A program made the translations under genes and the position numbers. From the NCBI GenBank assembly GCA_902500995.1, contig CABVSR010000025.1, positions 1-58,577 on the forward strand: a DNA stretch of 58,577 nt, in the 5' to 3' direction. Shown here one piece after another: positions 46,831 through 56,233 of this stretch (positions within the stretch are counted from its first letter, which is position 1; each line of letters begins with the position of its first letter). The notes beneath the pieces are model-generated. The model searched no databases. It saw nothing but the letters and a program-made list of their open reading frames with translations, and had not been told where the DNA came from. The stretch is from an uncultured Nitrospira sp. Lineage in GTDB: Bacteria > Nitrospirota > Nitrospiria > Nitrospirales > Nitrospiraceae.

Positions 46831-47805
46831 ATGGAAACGGTAGCTGAGTTGTTTGCGCAACATGGGGCGTGGCTGTTGTTCGGCGGGGTCTTGGCGGAAC
46901 AGCTTGGGTTGCCCTTTCCGGCCTGGCCGCTGCTGGTGATGGCTGGGGTCTTGGTGGGCACCGGCCATCTGACATTAACCGGAGCGGTGGCGGCGGCGAT
47001 CACGGCGACCGTCCTCGCGGACCTGATCTGGTTCATGGCCGGTCGATGGCGCGGCCGCCCGGTCTTAGGCCTGCTTTGCCGGATCGCCTTGGAACCGGAG
47101 GCCTGCGTGCGGCAGACGGAAGACTTCTTCCGGCGGCACGGCGCGCCTTCGCTGGTGGTGGCCAAGTTCATTCCAGGATTGAGCACGATCGCTCCACCCC
47201 TGGCCGGCATCGTGGGCCTGAGTTTGCCGCTTTTCTTGATGTATGACGCGGTGGGAGCGGCGGCCTGGGTCGGCTCCGGTCTGGGGTTCGGAATGCTCTT
47301 CAGCGAGCAGGTGGATCAGGCCTTAGCCTACTCGGCACAAGCGACCCCGGCGGTTCTGCTCGGCGCAGCCGTCCTGCTCAGCCTGTATATCGCCTGGAAA
47401 GCGCGGGTTCGGAGGCAGTTGCGGACTATTCCGCGGATGTCGGCTGAGACATTGCTGCACAGACTTGAGAGCGATCGGGCTCCGTTGTTGATTGACGTGC
47501 GGGCGCGCGCGGCGGTGGCGGAGAGACCGGGTCTGCCGGGCGCGCTCCACTTGCCGCTGGATGAGTGGGACCGGCATCGAGGAACCATTCCCTCTGATCG
47601 CGACCTGGTGTTGTACTGCGCCTGCCCGGACGATGGTGCCAGCGCGTTAGCTGCCACGCGTCTGCAACGAATGGGGATCAAGCAGGTCTGGGTGCTGCGC
47701 GGCGGCTTGGGAGCATGGCAGACGATGGTGCGAGAGGAGGGGCTACGCAAGTCCCTACCCATGCATCCCGTGCCGGAGGGACAATGGACTGTCGCAGCGC
47801 ATTGA
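46831..47805 (+). CDS. DedA (SNARE-associated) membrane protein fused to a rhodanese domain
   Basis: 324 residues from the ATG at 46831, which follows AAGGAG. The N-terminal 200 residues are a DedA-type membrane protein: LFGGVLAEQLGLPFPAWPLL, DLIWFMAGRWRGRPV, FFRRHGAPSLVVAKFIPGLS and TIAPPLAGI carry the conserved Glu, Asp, Arg and Gly-Pro signature linked to lipid flipping. The C-terminal 110 residues are a rhodanese (LLIDVRARAAV, LVLYCACPDDGASA, VWVLRGGLGAWQ) with the active Cys in YCACPD. It could couple sulfur transfer or redox sensing to membrane transport. No operon partner. Confidence 0.88.
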   Translation: METVAELFAQHGAWLLFGGVLAEQLGLPFPAWPLLVMAGVLVGTGHLTLTGAVAAAITATVLADLIWFMAGRWRGRPVLGLLCRIALEPEACVRQTEDFFRRHGAPSLVVAKFIPGLSTIAPPLAGIVGLSLPLFLMYDAVGAAAWVGSGLGFGMLFSEQVDQALAYSAQATPAVLLGAAVLLSLYIAWKARVRRQLRTIPRMSAETLLHRLESDRAPLLIDVRARAAVAERPGLPGALHLPLDEWDRHRGTIPSDRDLVLYCACPDDGASALAATRLQRMGIKQVWVLRGGLGAWQTMVREEGLRKSLPMHPVPEGQWTVAAH

Positions 47806-48044
47806 GGTCGATTCCGCGCGCCGAGAGAGCTGCCGTTATTTCGGCAGGTGCCGAATGGCGGGCAGAAAAGTCTCGTCACTTGGCAAGGCAACAAGTCGAT
47901 CGAGAGATGGATGCCCTGTGGCGACGGCCCTTTGACTGGCCCGGCGTGGCGGGAACGGTCGTTGCCTATACAAGGTATGAGTTGATAGTGGCCGCGTGAA
48001 AGAGCGGACCTGTTCACCGGGAATGTTCGGGAAGGGGAATGATC

Positions 48045-49169
48045 ATGAACCATCGTCGCTGGATCGGACCGACGCTGCTGCTGTTGACCGTGGCCGCATC
48101 GGGCGTCGGGTTGGCCGCATGGAAAATCGGGAGTATCCAGGCTGGCGCGGCGGCCTCGGCGAATCAGCCGGAGCCCATGGAAGCCGTTGCGTTTGCCGTC
48201 GCGAGGGCCGTCGAACATCATCACAGCGCTACGTCGATCGGGACCGTACTGGCGTTGCGGTCGATCACGTTGAAAAACGAGTTGGCCGGCACTGTCAGCC
48301 AGGTCAGGATCGTGCCGGGACAAACGGTGGAAGCCGGGGCCGTGCTCGTGGCGCTCGACGTGTCCGTCGAGGAAGCAGACCTGCGCGCGCAACAGGCCCA
48401 GGCCGTCCTGGCGAAGACCGTGCTGGATCGCAGGCGGGCATTGACGCAAGACCAGGCCGCTGCGCAGGAGGAAGTCGATCGCGCCCGCGCCGACCTGGAT
48501 GTCGCGCAAGCTCAGATCGCCCGCACCAAGGCGCTGATCGCACGGAAGACCATTCGCGCGCCGTTCCGCGCCAGGGTCGGGTTGGCCGATGTGCATCCGG
48601 GACAGTATTTGAATGAGGGCACCCAGCTGACGACGCTCCAGGGCATCGACGAGGCGGTGCATATAGACTTCGCGGTGCCTCAGCATGTGGCCTTTGGATT
48701 GCGGCCAGGGGGGACTGTGGAAGTCTTCACCGGCGCGCCGTCCCCCCTTGCCGCGACCATCACGGCCATCGACGCGCGCATCGATCCGGTGACGCGCAAC
48801 ACGATGGTGCGCGCCAAAATCGAGCATTCCGCCGCCGTCCCCGCGCCTGGCGCCGCCGTGCGGATCAAGGTTCCGGTCGGCGCGCCGCGTCCGGCCATCG
48901 CCATTCCGGTGAACGCGCTCCGGAAAGGGCCGGGCGGCGATCAGGTGTTTGTCATCGAATCCGGCGGCGACAACAAACAGCGCGCCCATGTGCGCCAGGT
49001 GGAAAGCGGCGCGATGCTGGGCGACGACATCATGGTCCATAGCGGCCTCGCGGCGGGCGAACTGGTCGCCGCATCCGGGGCCTTCAAGCTCCGCGACGGC
49101 GTGCTGGTGGTTGCCGCCGGTGAGCCGGCCCAGCCGCCCCAACCGGATCGTGTTCTCAGCCAACAGTAA
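48045..49169 (+). CDS. RND efflux periplasmic adaptor (HlyD/AcrA family)
   Basis: 374 residues; ATG at 48045, with another in frame at 48039. An N-terminal membrane anchor (IGPTLLLLTVAASGVGLAAW) has no lipobox Cys. The biotinyl-lipoyl halves are KNELAGTVSQVRIVPGQTVE and ALIARKTIRAPFRARVG, flanking a coiled-coil hairpin (AQQAQAVLAKTVLDRRRALT); a beta barrel follows (VHIDFAVPQHVAFGLRPGG). Links the inner-membrane pump to the outer-membrane channel. First gene of the efflux operon; the permease starts 10 bases after its stop. Confidence 0.92.
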   Translation: MNHRRWIGPTLLLLTVAASGVGLAAWKIGSIQAGAAASANQPEPMEAVAFAVARAVEHHHSATSIGTVLALRSITLKNELAGTVSQVRIVPGQTVEAGAVLVALDVSVEEADLRAQQAQAVLAKTVLDRRRALTQDQAAAQEEVDRARADLDVAQAQIARTKALIARKTIRAPFRARVGLADVHPGQYLNEGTQLTTLQGIDEAVHIDFAVPQHVAFGLRPGGTVEVFTGAPSPLAATITAIDARIDPVTRNTMVRAKIEHSAAVPAPGAAVRIKVPVGAPRPAIAIPVNALRKGPGGDQVFVIESGGDNKQRAHVRQVESGAMLGDDIMVHSGLAAGELVAASGAFKLRDGVLVVAAGEPAQPPQPDRVLSQQ

Positions 49170-49179
49170 GGAACAGGCC

Positions 49180-52100
49180 ATGCGTTCATTTACCGACATC
49201 TTCATCAAACATCCGGTGCTGGCGGTGGTCGTGAACCTCGTGATCGTCCTCGTGGGCTGGCGAGCCATGACGACGCTGCCGGTGCAGCAATATCCCAAGA
49301 TCGAAAGTTCGTCGATCATCATCACCACCGTCTATTACGGAGCCGGAGCCGAGACCGTGCGCGGGTTTCTCACGACGCCCATCGAGCGGGTCGTGTCGGC
49401 GATCAGCGGCGTCGACTATCTCGAATCCACCAGCCGCGCAGGCATCAGCACCGTCACGGTCCATCTCAAGTTGAATCACAGCAGCACGGCGGCGCTGGCC
49501 GAAGTGACGGCGCGGCTCCAGCAAGTCCGGTCGGAGTTGCCTGCCGAATCGGAACCGCCTGCCGTGGAGGTGCAACGCGCCGACCGCCCCTATGCGTCGT
49601 TTTATCTGAGTTTCACGTCGCCGGAGCGGACGGTGCCGGCGCTGACCGACTGGCTGCTGCGTACCCTGCAGCCGCAATTCGCGACGCTGGCCGGCGTGCA
49701 GCGGGTGACCATCGAAGGCGGGCGGCAGATCGCGATGCGCGTGTGGATCGATCCGGATCGGCTCGCCGCCTACAACCTCTCTCCTGGTGATTTGCAGGCC
49801 GCATTGCGCCGCAACAATTACCTGGCCGCGGTCGGGCGGACCAAGGGCAATCTCGTGCAGGTCAACTTGCTTGCCAATACCGATCTGCGGAGCGCGGAAG
49901 AGTTTCAGGAGCTCATCGTCGCGGACCGGGGCGGCGCCATTGTGCGGTTGCGGGACGTGGCGCGGGTAGAGAACGGCGCCGAAGAGGCGGAGATGGTGGC
50001 GAAGTATAACCGCCTGGAAGGGGTGTACCTCGGCGTCTGGCCGCTGGTCGGCTCCAACGAGATCGAGGTGGCGCACCGGTTGCGGGAGGAGATGGATCGC
50101 ATAAGGCCGACCTTGCCGAAAGACATCGACATGCAGTTGGTCTGGGACGGCACCATGTTCATGGAAAGCGCCTTGAAGGAGATCACCAAGACGCTGGGTG
50201 AGACGATCCTGATCGTGGCGACCGTGGTGTTTCTGTTCATGGGATCGATCCGAACCGCGCTGGTCCCTCTCGTGGCGATGCCCGTGTCGCTGATCGGTGC
50301 CGCCATCTTCATGTATGCCTTCGGGTTCAGCCTGAATCTGCTGACGATTCTGGCGATCGTGTTGTCGGTGGGCCTGGTGGTGGATGACGCGATCGTCGTC
50401 GTGGAGAACGTGGAGCGGCACGTGCGCGCAGGCAAGTCGAGAGTGCAGGCGGCCTTGATCGGCTCGCGCGAATTGGTGGGCCCCATCATCGCCATGACCA
50501 TCACTTTGGCCGCGGTCTACGCGCCGATTGGCTTCCAGGGTGGACTGACCGGATCGTTGTTCCTGGAGTTCGCCATCACCCTGGCCTCCGCCGTCGTGCT
50601 GTCGGGTGTCGTCGCGATTACGCTTTCGCCGGTCATGAGTTCCCGGTTCGTGCATCCGGAAGGCAAGGAGGGCCGGTTGACACGCCTGGTGAACCGTGGA
50701 TTCGATTCTACGCGGGCGGTCTACGGGCGGCTGCTCGACGGAGCGTTGGACATGCGCTGGGCGATCGTGGTGGCCTCGCTGCTGATCATGCTGGCGGCCG
50801 TTCCGCTCTACCTGTTTTCGCGCCAGGAACTGGCGCCCGTGGAAGACCAGAGTCATATCAGTCTGTTCCTGGAGGCGTCGCCTGATTCGACTGTGGCGGC
50901 GACCAACCGTGATTCATTGAACGTGGTGGACGCGATCCGGGCCTTCCCGGAGGCCCGTTTCATGTGGTCGCTGACCTCGTCGTGGGGCGGCTTCGGCGGA
51001 CTGGTTGCCAAGGATTGGCGGGAGCGCACGCGTTCGACCGAGCTGATGTACGGTGAAGTGTATGGGGCAGTCTCCCAAATACCAGGGCTGCGGGTTTTTC
51101 CGCGCCTCGACCCGCCGTTGCCTACGCCCGGTCAATATGACGTGGAATTGATCCTGGCGAGCGAGGCTCCTCCCGAGCAAATGTTGGAGATGACGGCGGC
51201 CGTGCTTGGGGCCGGCTGGCAGAGCGGGAAATTCCTGTACGTCGATACCGATCTGAAAATCGATTTGCCGGAAGCGCGGGTGGTGCTCGACCGCGAGCGT
51301 CTGGCCGACCTGGGATTCGATCTCGCGCGTGTCGGCCAGGAGTTGGGCACGTTGCTGGGCGGCGCCTATGTGAATCGCTTTAATTTCTACGACCGCAGTT
51401 ACAAGGTCATCCCTCAGATCGGAGACAAGGACCGCGCCACGCTGGATCCGCTCCTGGATCTCAAGATCAAGACGCCCGGCGGGCAGCTGGTACCGGTCTC
51501 GACGTTTACGCATATCGAGACGAGCACCGCGCCGCGGACGCTGAATCGCTTTCAACAGCGCAATGCGGTGCGGATCTTCGGCGGGGTGAAGCCCGGCGTG
51601 ACGAAAGAAGAGGGATTACGCGTGCTGGAAACGGCCGCGGCGTCGGCGGTCGGCCCGCGCGTCACGCTCGACTTCGCGGGTGAATCGCGCCAGATCCGCC
51701 ATGAGGGCTCGGCCTTGACGGTCACGCTCGGCTTCGCGGTGGTGCTGATATATCTCGTGCTCGCGGCCCAGTTCAAAAGCTTCCGCGACCCGTTGATCGT
51801 GCTGCTGGGCTCGGTGCCGCTGGCGATCTCCGGCGCGCTGGTCTTCAGCTTTCTCGACCTGACGACGATCAACATCTACTCGCAGGTCGGGCTGATCACG
51901 CTGGTGGGGCTGATCGCCAAGAACGGCATTCTCATCGTGGAGTTCGCCAATACGCTGCAGGAACGGGGGCTCTCGAAGACGGCCGCCTTACGCGAGGCCT
52001 CGTTGACGAGGTTGCGGCCCGTGTTGATGACTTCGGCGGCGACAGTGTTCGGGCACCTGCCTCTGGTGCTGGTCTCCGGACCAGGGGCCGCGGCCCGTAA

Positions 52101-52263
52101 CAGCATCGGCATCGTGCTGGTGACCGGGATGACCGTGGGCACGTTGTTCACCCTGTTCGTCGTGCCGGTGTTTTATTCGTTGATCGCAGCCCGGCATGAG
52201 CCGGCCGAGGAGCCGGAGCTGGCCGACAGGAACACCTGGGAGATGGCCGGGGCGCAGGGATGA
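49180..52263 (+). CDS. RND multidrug efflux permease (HAE1 family)
   Basis: 1027 residues, normal length. Start at 49180 has AAGGAACAGG before it and gives the usual N-terminus SFTDIFIKHPVLAVVVNLVI. Twelve membrane helices and two large periplasmic loops are expected; TM4 has the proton-relay pair in LSVGLVVDDAIVVVENVERH, and the C-terminal half has IGLITLVGLIAKNGILIVEF-like sequence (QVGLITLVGLIAKNGILIV). Exports hydrophobic compounds from the periplasm and inner membrane using proton motive force. Substrates cannot be inferred. The STAS-like gene follows after 40 bases. Confidence 0.94.
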   Translation: MRSFTDIFIKHPVLAVVVNLVIVLVGWRAMTTLPVQQYPKIESSSIIITTVYYGAGAETVRGFLTTPIERVVSAISGVDYLESTSRAGISTVTVHLKLNHSSTAALAEVTARLQQVRSELPAESEPPAVEVQRADRPYASFYLSFTSPERTVPALTDWLLRTLQPQFATLAGVQRVTIEGGRQIAMRVWIDPDRLAAYNLSPGDLQAALRRNNYLAAVGRTKGNLVQVNLLANTDLRSAEEFQELIVADRGGAIVRLRDVARVENGAEEAEMVAKYNRLEGVYLGVWPLVGSNEIEVAHRLREEMDRIRPTLPKDIDMQLVWDGTMFMESALKEITKTLGETILIVATVVFLFMGSIRTALVPLVAMPVSLIGAAIFMYAFGFSLNLLTILAIVLSVGLVVDDAIVVVENVERHVRAGKSRVQAALIGSRELVGPIIAMTITLAAVYAPIGFQGGLTGSLFLEFAITLASAVVLSGVVAITLSPVMSSRFVHPEGKEGRLTRLVNRGFDSTRAVYGRLLDGALDMRWAIVVASLLIMLAAVPLYLFSRQELAPVEDQSHISLFLEASPDSTVAATNRDSLNVVDAIRAFPEARFMWSLTSSWGGFGGLVAKDWRERTRSTELMYGEVYGAVSQIPGLRVFPRLDPPLPTPGQYDVELILASEAPPEQMLEMTAAVLGAGWQSGKFLYVDTDLKIDLPEARVVLDRERLADLGFDLARVGQELGTLLGGAYVNRFNFYDRSYKVIPQIGDKDRATLDPLLDLKIKTPGGQLVPVSTFTHIETSTAPRTLNRFQQRNAVRIFGGVKPGVTKEEGLRVLETAAASAVGPRVTLDFAGESRQIRHEGSALTVTLGFAVVLIYLVLAAQFKSFRDPLIVLLGSVPLAISGALVFSFLDLTTINIYSQVGLITLVGLIAKNGILIVEFANTLQERGLSKTAALREASLTRLRPVLMTSAATVFGHLPLVLVSGPGAAARNSIGIVLVTGMTVGTLFTLFVVPVFYSLIAARHEPAEEPELADRNTWEMAGAQG

Positions 52264-52303
52264 CGGCGAACCGCCTGCCGAAACGGAGGAGGAGAATAGG
52301 CCG

Positions 52304-52615
52304 ATGTTGAAGATTACGTCCGAGCAGACGTCCGGCTCCGCGCGCCTGACGCTCGAAGGCAGTCTGAGCGGGCCTTGGGTGAGCGAGCTTGAACGGGCCT
52401 GGCGGCAGATCAAGGATTCCGGCGCGAGCTTCCCGCTTGTGGAACTCACGGACATTACGTTCATCACGGAAGAAGGCCGGGCCCTGTTGACCGTCATGTG
52501 GCGGGAGGGCGCGGTCTTGATCGCGAACGGCTGTTGCACCAGGCATATCGTCGAGGAAATCACCGGCGCCGGAGGGGGGCCGCCCTCTCCGTCCCTTCAT
52601 TGCAAAACCCCTTAG
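52304..52615 (+). CDS. STAS-like (anti-anti-sigma-fold) protein in the efflux operon
   Basis: 103 residues; GGAGGAGGAG lies upstream of the ATG. The pattern fits a STAS domain: ARLTLEGSLSGPWVSELERA, then FPLVELTDITFITEEGRALL. In phospho-regulated STAS proteins the last segment reads DxSGxxFIDSSGLGLL with a Ser that is phosphorylated; here Glu takes that place (ITEEG), so classic Ser phospho-control is absent. It sits between permease and channel genes, probably co-transcribed, and may bind or regulate the pump. No partner kinase is nearby. Confidence 0.7.
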   Translation: MLKITSEQTSGSARLTLEGSLSGPWVSELERAWRQIKDSGASFPLVELTDITFITEEGRALLTVMWREGAVLIANGCCTRHIVEEITGAGGGPPSPSLHCKTP

Positions 52616-52627
52616 GACGGAGTTCCC

Positions 52628-54082
52628 ATGCCTGTCATTGCGATGTTCATCAGCCTGTTGCTCCTGGCCGCCTGCGCCGCCGGACCGGATTACTCGCGGC
52701 CCGACCTTCCCACGCCCGACCGGTTTCGCATGGCTGAGGCGGCGCAGAATGCCGAGTCGTTCGCCAATCTTCCCTGGTGGGATCTGTTGCAAGACGAGGA
52801 ATTGCGACGCCTCATCCGCGTGGCGCTGGCCGAGAATAAAGATCTGAAACAGGCCGTGGCGGCGGTCGAAGATTTTCAGGCGCGCATGCTGATCGCGAAG
52901 ATGGACTTCGCGCCGAAAGCCGACCTGACCGCCAGTGCGCCCTTGTTCGGCCGGAAGGCAAACTTTCTCTTTCCCGGTTTTCCCAATCCGTTCAACTACT
53001 ATCTGCAGGGCAATCTTTCCTGGGAGCTGGACATCTGGGGACGCATCCGCCGATCGAATGAGGCGGCGAGGGGAGATCTGCTGTCGCGTGAGGAGGCGCG
53101 GCGGGCGGTGGTGCTGCAATTGGTCAGCGGCGTGGCGGAAGCCTATTTCGAGATGTTGCAGTTCGACATGCAGCTGGATGTCGCCCGACGGACGCTGAAA
53201 TCCTGGGACGACTCGGTCCGGATTGCCGAGGCGCGGTTGCGGCAAGGCATGATCTCGAAAATCGATGCGGACCAGTTCGCGGCCGAACGAGCCAACGCGG
53301 CGGCGCGCGCGGCGGAGTTGACGCGGCAGATGGTGCAGAAGGAAAACCAGCTCAGCGTGCTGCTGGGACGCGCGCCTGCGAACATTCCCCGCGGACGGTC
53401 GCTCACCGATCAAGTGATGCCGCCGGAGGTGCCGGCCGGTCTGCCGTCGGATCTGTTGCAGCGGCGGCCGGATCTCGTGCAGGCGGAACAGGAATTGGCG
53501 GCGGCTACGGCGAGAATCGGGGTGGCGAAGGCCGACCGGTTTCCGAAGCTGAGCATCACGGGCCTGCTGGGCGTCGCCAGCCCGCAGCTGTCCAGGCTCG
53601 TGGCCAATGAGACGGCGTTCGGGGTCGCCGGCCCCGGGCTCGCCGGTCCCTTGCTGAATGCGCAGATCCTCGGGTTTCAGCAAGAAGCCGTGGAAGCGCA
53701 GAGCCGCGAGGCGCTCGCGCGCTACGAGCAGGCGGTACTGGTGGCGTTCCGCGAGGTGGAAGATGCGCTGGTCGCCGTTCGGACCGTGCGCGAACAGCGG
53801 GGCGCGCAGAGCGAGCAGGTGGAAGCCTTGCGCTCGGCCCTCCGGCTGGCCAACCTGCGGTACAAGGGTGGACTGGCCAACTATCTCGATGTGCTCGTGG
53901 CGCAGCGAAATCTCTTCGACGCGGAACTTGCGTTGACCAGCACCCATCGGCTACAGCTTGTATCGGTCGTGCAGCTGTACAAGGCGCTGGGGGGAGGATG
54001 GTCTCCTCTCGATCGAGCGCAACAACAGCCGGGGCAGGCGCCGCCCATTCCGGCAGAATCGGCGAAAGCGGAGCGCGGCTGA
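52628..54082 (+). CDS. RND outer-membrane efflux lipoprotein (OprM/NodT family)
   Basis: 484 residues with a lipoprotein signal (MFISLLLLAACAAGPDY, lipid on the Cys in LLAAC). The two repeats of the TolC-like fold are visible: PWWDLLQDEELRRLIRVALA, LSWELDIWGRIRRSNEAARG, GLPSDLLQRRPDLVQAEQEL and GLANYLDVLVAQRNLFDAEL. Forms the trimeric outer-membrane channel of the tripartite pump. Starts 12 bases after the STAS-like gene and ends the operon. Confidence 0.93.
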   Translation: MPVIAMFISLLLLAACAAGPDYSRPDLPTPDRFRMAEAAQNAESFANLPWWDLLQDEELRRLIRVALAENKDLKQAVAAVEDFQARMLIAKMDFAPKADLTASAPLFGRKANFLFPGFPNPFNYYLQGNLSWELDIWGRIRRSNEAARGDLLSREEARRAVVLQLVSGVAEAYFEMLQFDMQLDVARRTLKSWDDSVRIAEARLRQGMISKIDADQFAAERANAAARAAELTRQMVQKENQLSVLLGRAPANIPRGRSLTDQVMPPEVPAGLPSDLLQRRPDLVQAEQELAAATARIGVAKADRFPKLSITGLLGVASPQLSRLVANETAFGVAGPGLAGPLLNAQILGFQQEAVEAQSREALARYEQAVLVAFREVEDALVAVRTVREQRGAQSEQVEALRSALRLANLRYKGGLANYLDVLVAQRNLFDAELALTSTHRLQLVSVVQLYKALGGGWSPLDRAQQQPGQAPPIPAESAKAERG

Positions 54083-54128
54083 TCCGGGCACGTGCAAGGC
54101 GAGCTAAGAGTCGAAGGGATTTCCGGCC

Positions 54129-54683
54129 ATGGAGCAGGAAGCAGAGGCGGGTCCTCTCACGCAGTTCCTCGCAAGCGACCATCGGCGGCTCGATGCCTTG
54201 TTGCAGTCGGCCCTGGCTCAACCGGAGCAAGTCCATCGCGAGGCGTACGATCAATTCCGCGCCGGACTGCTTCGGCATATCGGCCTGGAGGAGAAAATTC
54301 TGTTCCCTGCTTTGCAGCGGTGGCGTGGTGGTGAGCCACTTCCGCTTGCCGCCGATCACCGGCGCGATCATGGCGCGCTCGCCACCTTACTCGTGCCCAC
54401 TCCAACCGCCGCGATCCTGGCAACCCTCCGGCAGCTATTGGCGGACCACAACCAGTTGGAAGAGGGGCCTGATGGTGTCTATGAACTCTGCGATCGGCTG
54501 GCAGGCTCCGAGTCGGCAGCACTGCTGGCCGCTATGCGCGCCGTTCCGGCGGTCACGGTCATGCCACATTCCGACAGTCCCGCGGTGATGACCACGCTGC
54601 GCCATGTGTTGGAGCGGGCCGGCTACGGACTGGAGACAGCTCCAGATCAGGCAGAGCCGGTGACGCCGGCTCAGGAATCCTAA
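54129..54683 (+). CDS. Hemerythrin HHE-domain protein
   Basis: 184 residues. A four-helix di-iron pattern: DHRRLDALL, HIGLEEKILFPAL, DHRRDHGAL and DHNQLEEGPDGVYEL supply the His and Glu ligands of the HHE family. Related proteins bind oxygen or nitric oxide, or repair iron-sulfur centres (YtfE/DnrN). Followed 18 bases later by an NnrS-like gene and then a MIP18-family gene, which points to a nitric-oxide response. Confidence 0.85.
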   Translation: MEQEAEAGPLTQFLASDHRRLDALLQSALAQPEQVHREAYDQFRAGLLRHIGLEEKILFPALQRWRGGEPLPLAADHRRDHGALATLLVPTPTAAILATLRQLLADHNQLEEGPDGVYELCDRLAGSESAALLAAMRAVPAVTVMPHSDSPAVMTTLRHVLERAGYGLETAPDQAEPVTPAQES

Positions 54684-54701
54684 CGGGACAAGCATCCGGC
54701 T

Positions 54702-55802
54702 ATGGTTGTGCGGCATCCCCAACGTCTTCCGCTCCTGGCTCTGGGAATGCTGGCGCTGCTGACTGGTCTCTGGGCGGGTCTCGCGCGTTTGGGGTGGGAT
54801 GTACCCCTGCCGCGATCCGGGTTTTCCTCGTTGCACGGCCCGCTGATGGTCTCCGGGTTCCTTGGGACACTCATCAGTCTCGAGCGGGCCGTGGCGCTGG
54901 GCAAACCATGGGCCTATGCCGCGCCGCTCCTGACCGGGATCGGTAGCGCGGGCCTGATCGCCGGTGTTCCGCTTGCTCCGGCGCAGTGGCTCATCGTTGC
55001 CGGCAGTGTCGGGCTGGTCGCGATCTTTGGGGCGATCATTCTCCGGCATCCGGCGCTCTACACCTTCACCATGGGGGGCGGGGCGATCGTCTGGGCGGCG
55101 GGCAACCTGCTCTGGTGCATTGGCTGGCCGTTATTTCTTGTCGTGTTCTGGTGGATGGCCTTTCTCCTGGTGACCATCGCCGGTGAGCGATTGGAACTGG
55201 CCCGGCTGCAGCAAGTGACCGGCGCCGCGCAGGCGATGTTTCTGCTGCTCATGGGCATTCTGCTTGCCGGGCTGATTGTGCTCGGCTGGTCATTTGACAC
55301 GGGAGTTCGAATCTTCGGCGCAGGGTTGGCGGGTCTCGCTCTCTGGCTGGGACGGCACGACATCGCCCGGCGAACGGTCCGGCAGACCGGGTTGACGAGG
55401 TTCATGGCGGTCTGCCTGCTCACCGGCTATGCCTGGCTGGGCATCAGCGGACTATTTGCCATGTGGTCCGGCGGAGTGCCCGCCGGCCCGCAGTATGACG
55501 CCATGCTGCACGCGTTTTTTCTCGGCTTCGTCTTTGCGATGATCTTCGCCCATGCGCCGGTGATCTTTCCGGCGGTGCTCGGCGCGCGCATGCTCTACCG
55601 GCCGCTGTTCTATGCGCATCTGCTGTTGCTGCAGGCGACGTTGGTGGTGCGGCTGGCCGGTGATGCGGCCGGGTGGGGCGTGGGGCGCCAGGTCGGCGGG
55701 TTACTGAATGCCGCCACGCTGCTGCTGTTTCTCGTCAATACCGTATCGGCGCTGCGGAGTCCGCCGGAGCGGCCCAGTATCGCGGCCCGCGCGACTTCTT
55801 GA
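54702..55802 (+). CDS. NnrS-like multi-pass membrane protein
   Basis: 366 residues, about ten to twelve membrane helices. NnrS features include SSLHGPLMVSGFLGTLISLE and the C-terminal AMLHAFFLGFVFAMIFAHAP followed by VIFPAVLGARMLYRP, carrying the conserved His pair. NnrS proteins bind haem and copper and protect against nitric oxide. Slightly shorter than typical NnrS (about 390-400), so it could be a subfamily. Neighbours support a role in nitrosative stress. Confidence 0.75.
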   Translation: MVVRHPQRLPLLALGMLALLTGLWAGLARLGWDVPLPRSGFSSLHGPLMVSGFLGTLISLERAVALGKPWAYAAPLLTGIGSAGLIAGVPLAPAQWLIVAGSVGLVAIFGAIILRHPALYTFTMGGGAIVWAAGNLLWCIGWPLFLVVFWWMAFLLVTIAGERLELARLQQVTGAAQAMFLLLMGILLAGLIVLGWSFDTGVRIFGAGLAGLALWLGRHDIARRTVRQTGLTRFMAVCLLTGYAWLGISGLFAMWSGGVPAGPQYDAMLHAFFLGFVFAMIFAHAPVIFPAVLGARMLYRPLFYAHLLLLQATLVVRLAGDAAGWGVGRQVGGLLNAATLLLFLVNTVSALRSPPERPSIAARATS

Positions 55803-55851
55803 AGGGCGCGATGGTGAGAGAGAGGTGTCGTGCACGCACAAGGAGTGAGAG

Positions 55852-56175
55852 ATGACGGCAGAGAAAGACGGAGCAGGATCTGACCCGCGCGTGATGGACG
55901 CGTTGCGCCAGGTGGTGGATCCCGAGTTGGGGATCAACATTGTCGATCTGGGCCTGGTGTACGGTAGCGAGGTGCGGGACGGCCTGGTGCATGTCGCCAT
56001 GACCATGACGACGCCTGCCTGCCCGATGGAAGAGCTGCTGATGGAAATGGTGCATCAGGCGATTTTGCGCGAGTTACCCGAGGCGCGATCGGTGGAAGTC
56101 GACCTTGTCTGGGATCCACCATGGAAGCCGGACATGATGAGTCCGGCCGCGAAGGCCCAGTTGGGCCGGACCTGA
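55852..56175 (+). CDS. MIP18/DUF59-family Fe-S assembly protein
   Basis: 107 residues. [26 protein letters not shown] and [13 protein letters not shown] contain the family's DPE and TxxxCP motifs; the Cys is the metal-related residue. C-terminus [15 protein letters not shown] is also typical (PaaD/SufT-like). Acts in maturation or repair of iron-sulfur proteins. Its place after the hemerythrin and NnrS-like genes fits repair of centres damaged by nitric oxide. Confidence 0.9.
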   Translation: MTAEKDGAGSDPRVMDALRQVVDPELGINIVDLGLVYGSEVRDGLVHVAMTMTTPACPMEELLMEMVHQAILRELPEARSVEVDLVWDPPWKPDMMSPAAKAQLGRT

Positions 56176-56233
56176 CCGGCAGCGGATCGATCACACCGCC
56201 GTGCGAGTCGCGGAACTGAAAGGTGGCCCGAGC

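Noticed and set aside
47715-47999. 94-codon plus-strand frame overlapping the end of the DedA-rhodanese gene
   Set aside because: No ribosome site, no domain pattern; overlaps a real gene in another frame for 90 bases. The part after 47806 may simply be intergenic.
47328-49328. 666-codon minus-strand frame
   Set aside because: Covers the rhodanese region and the adaptor gene antisense; no recognisable protein features.
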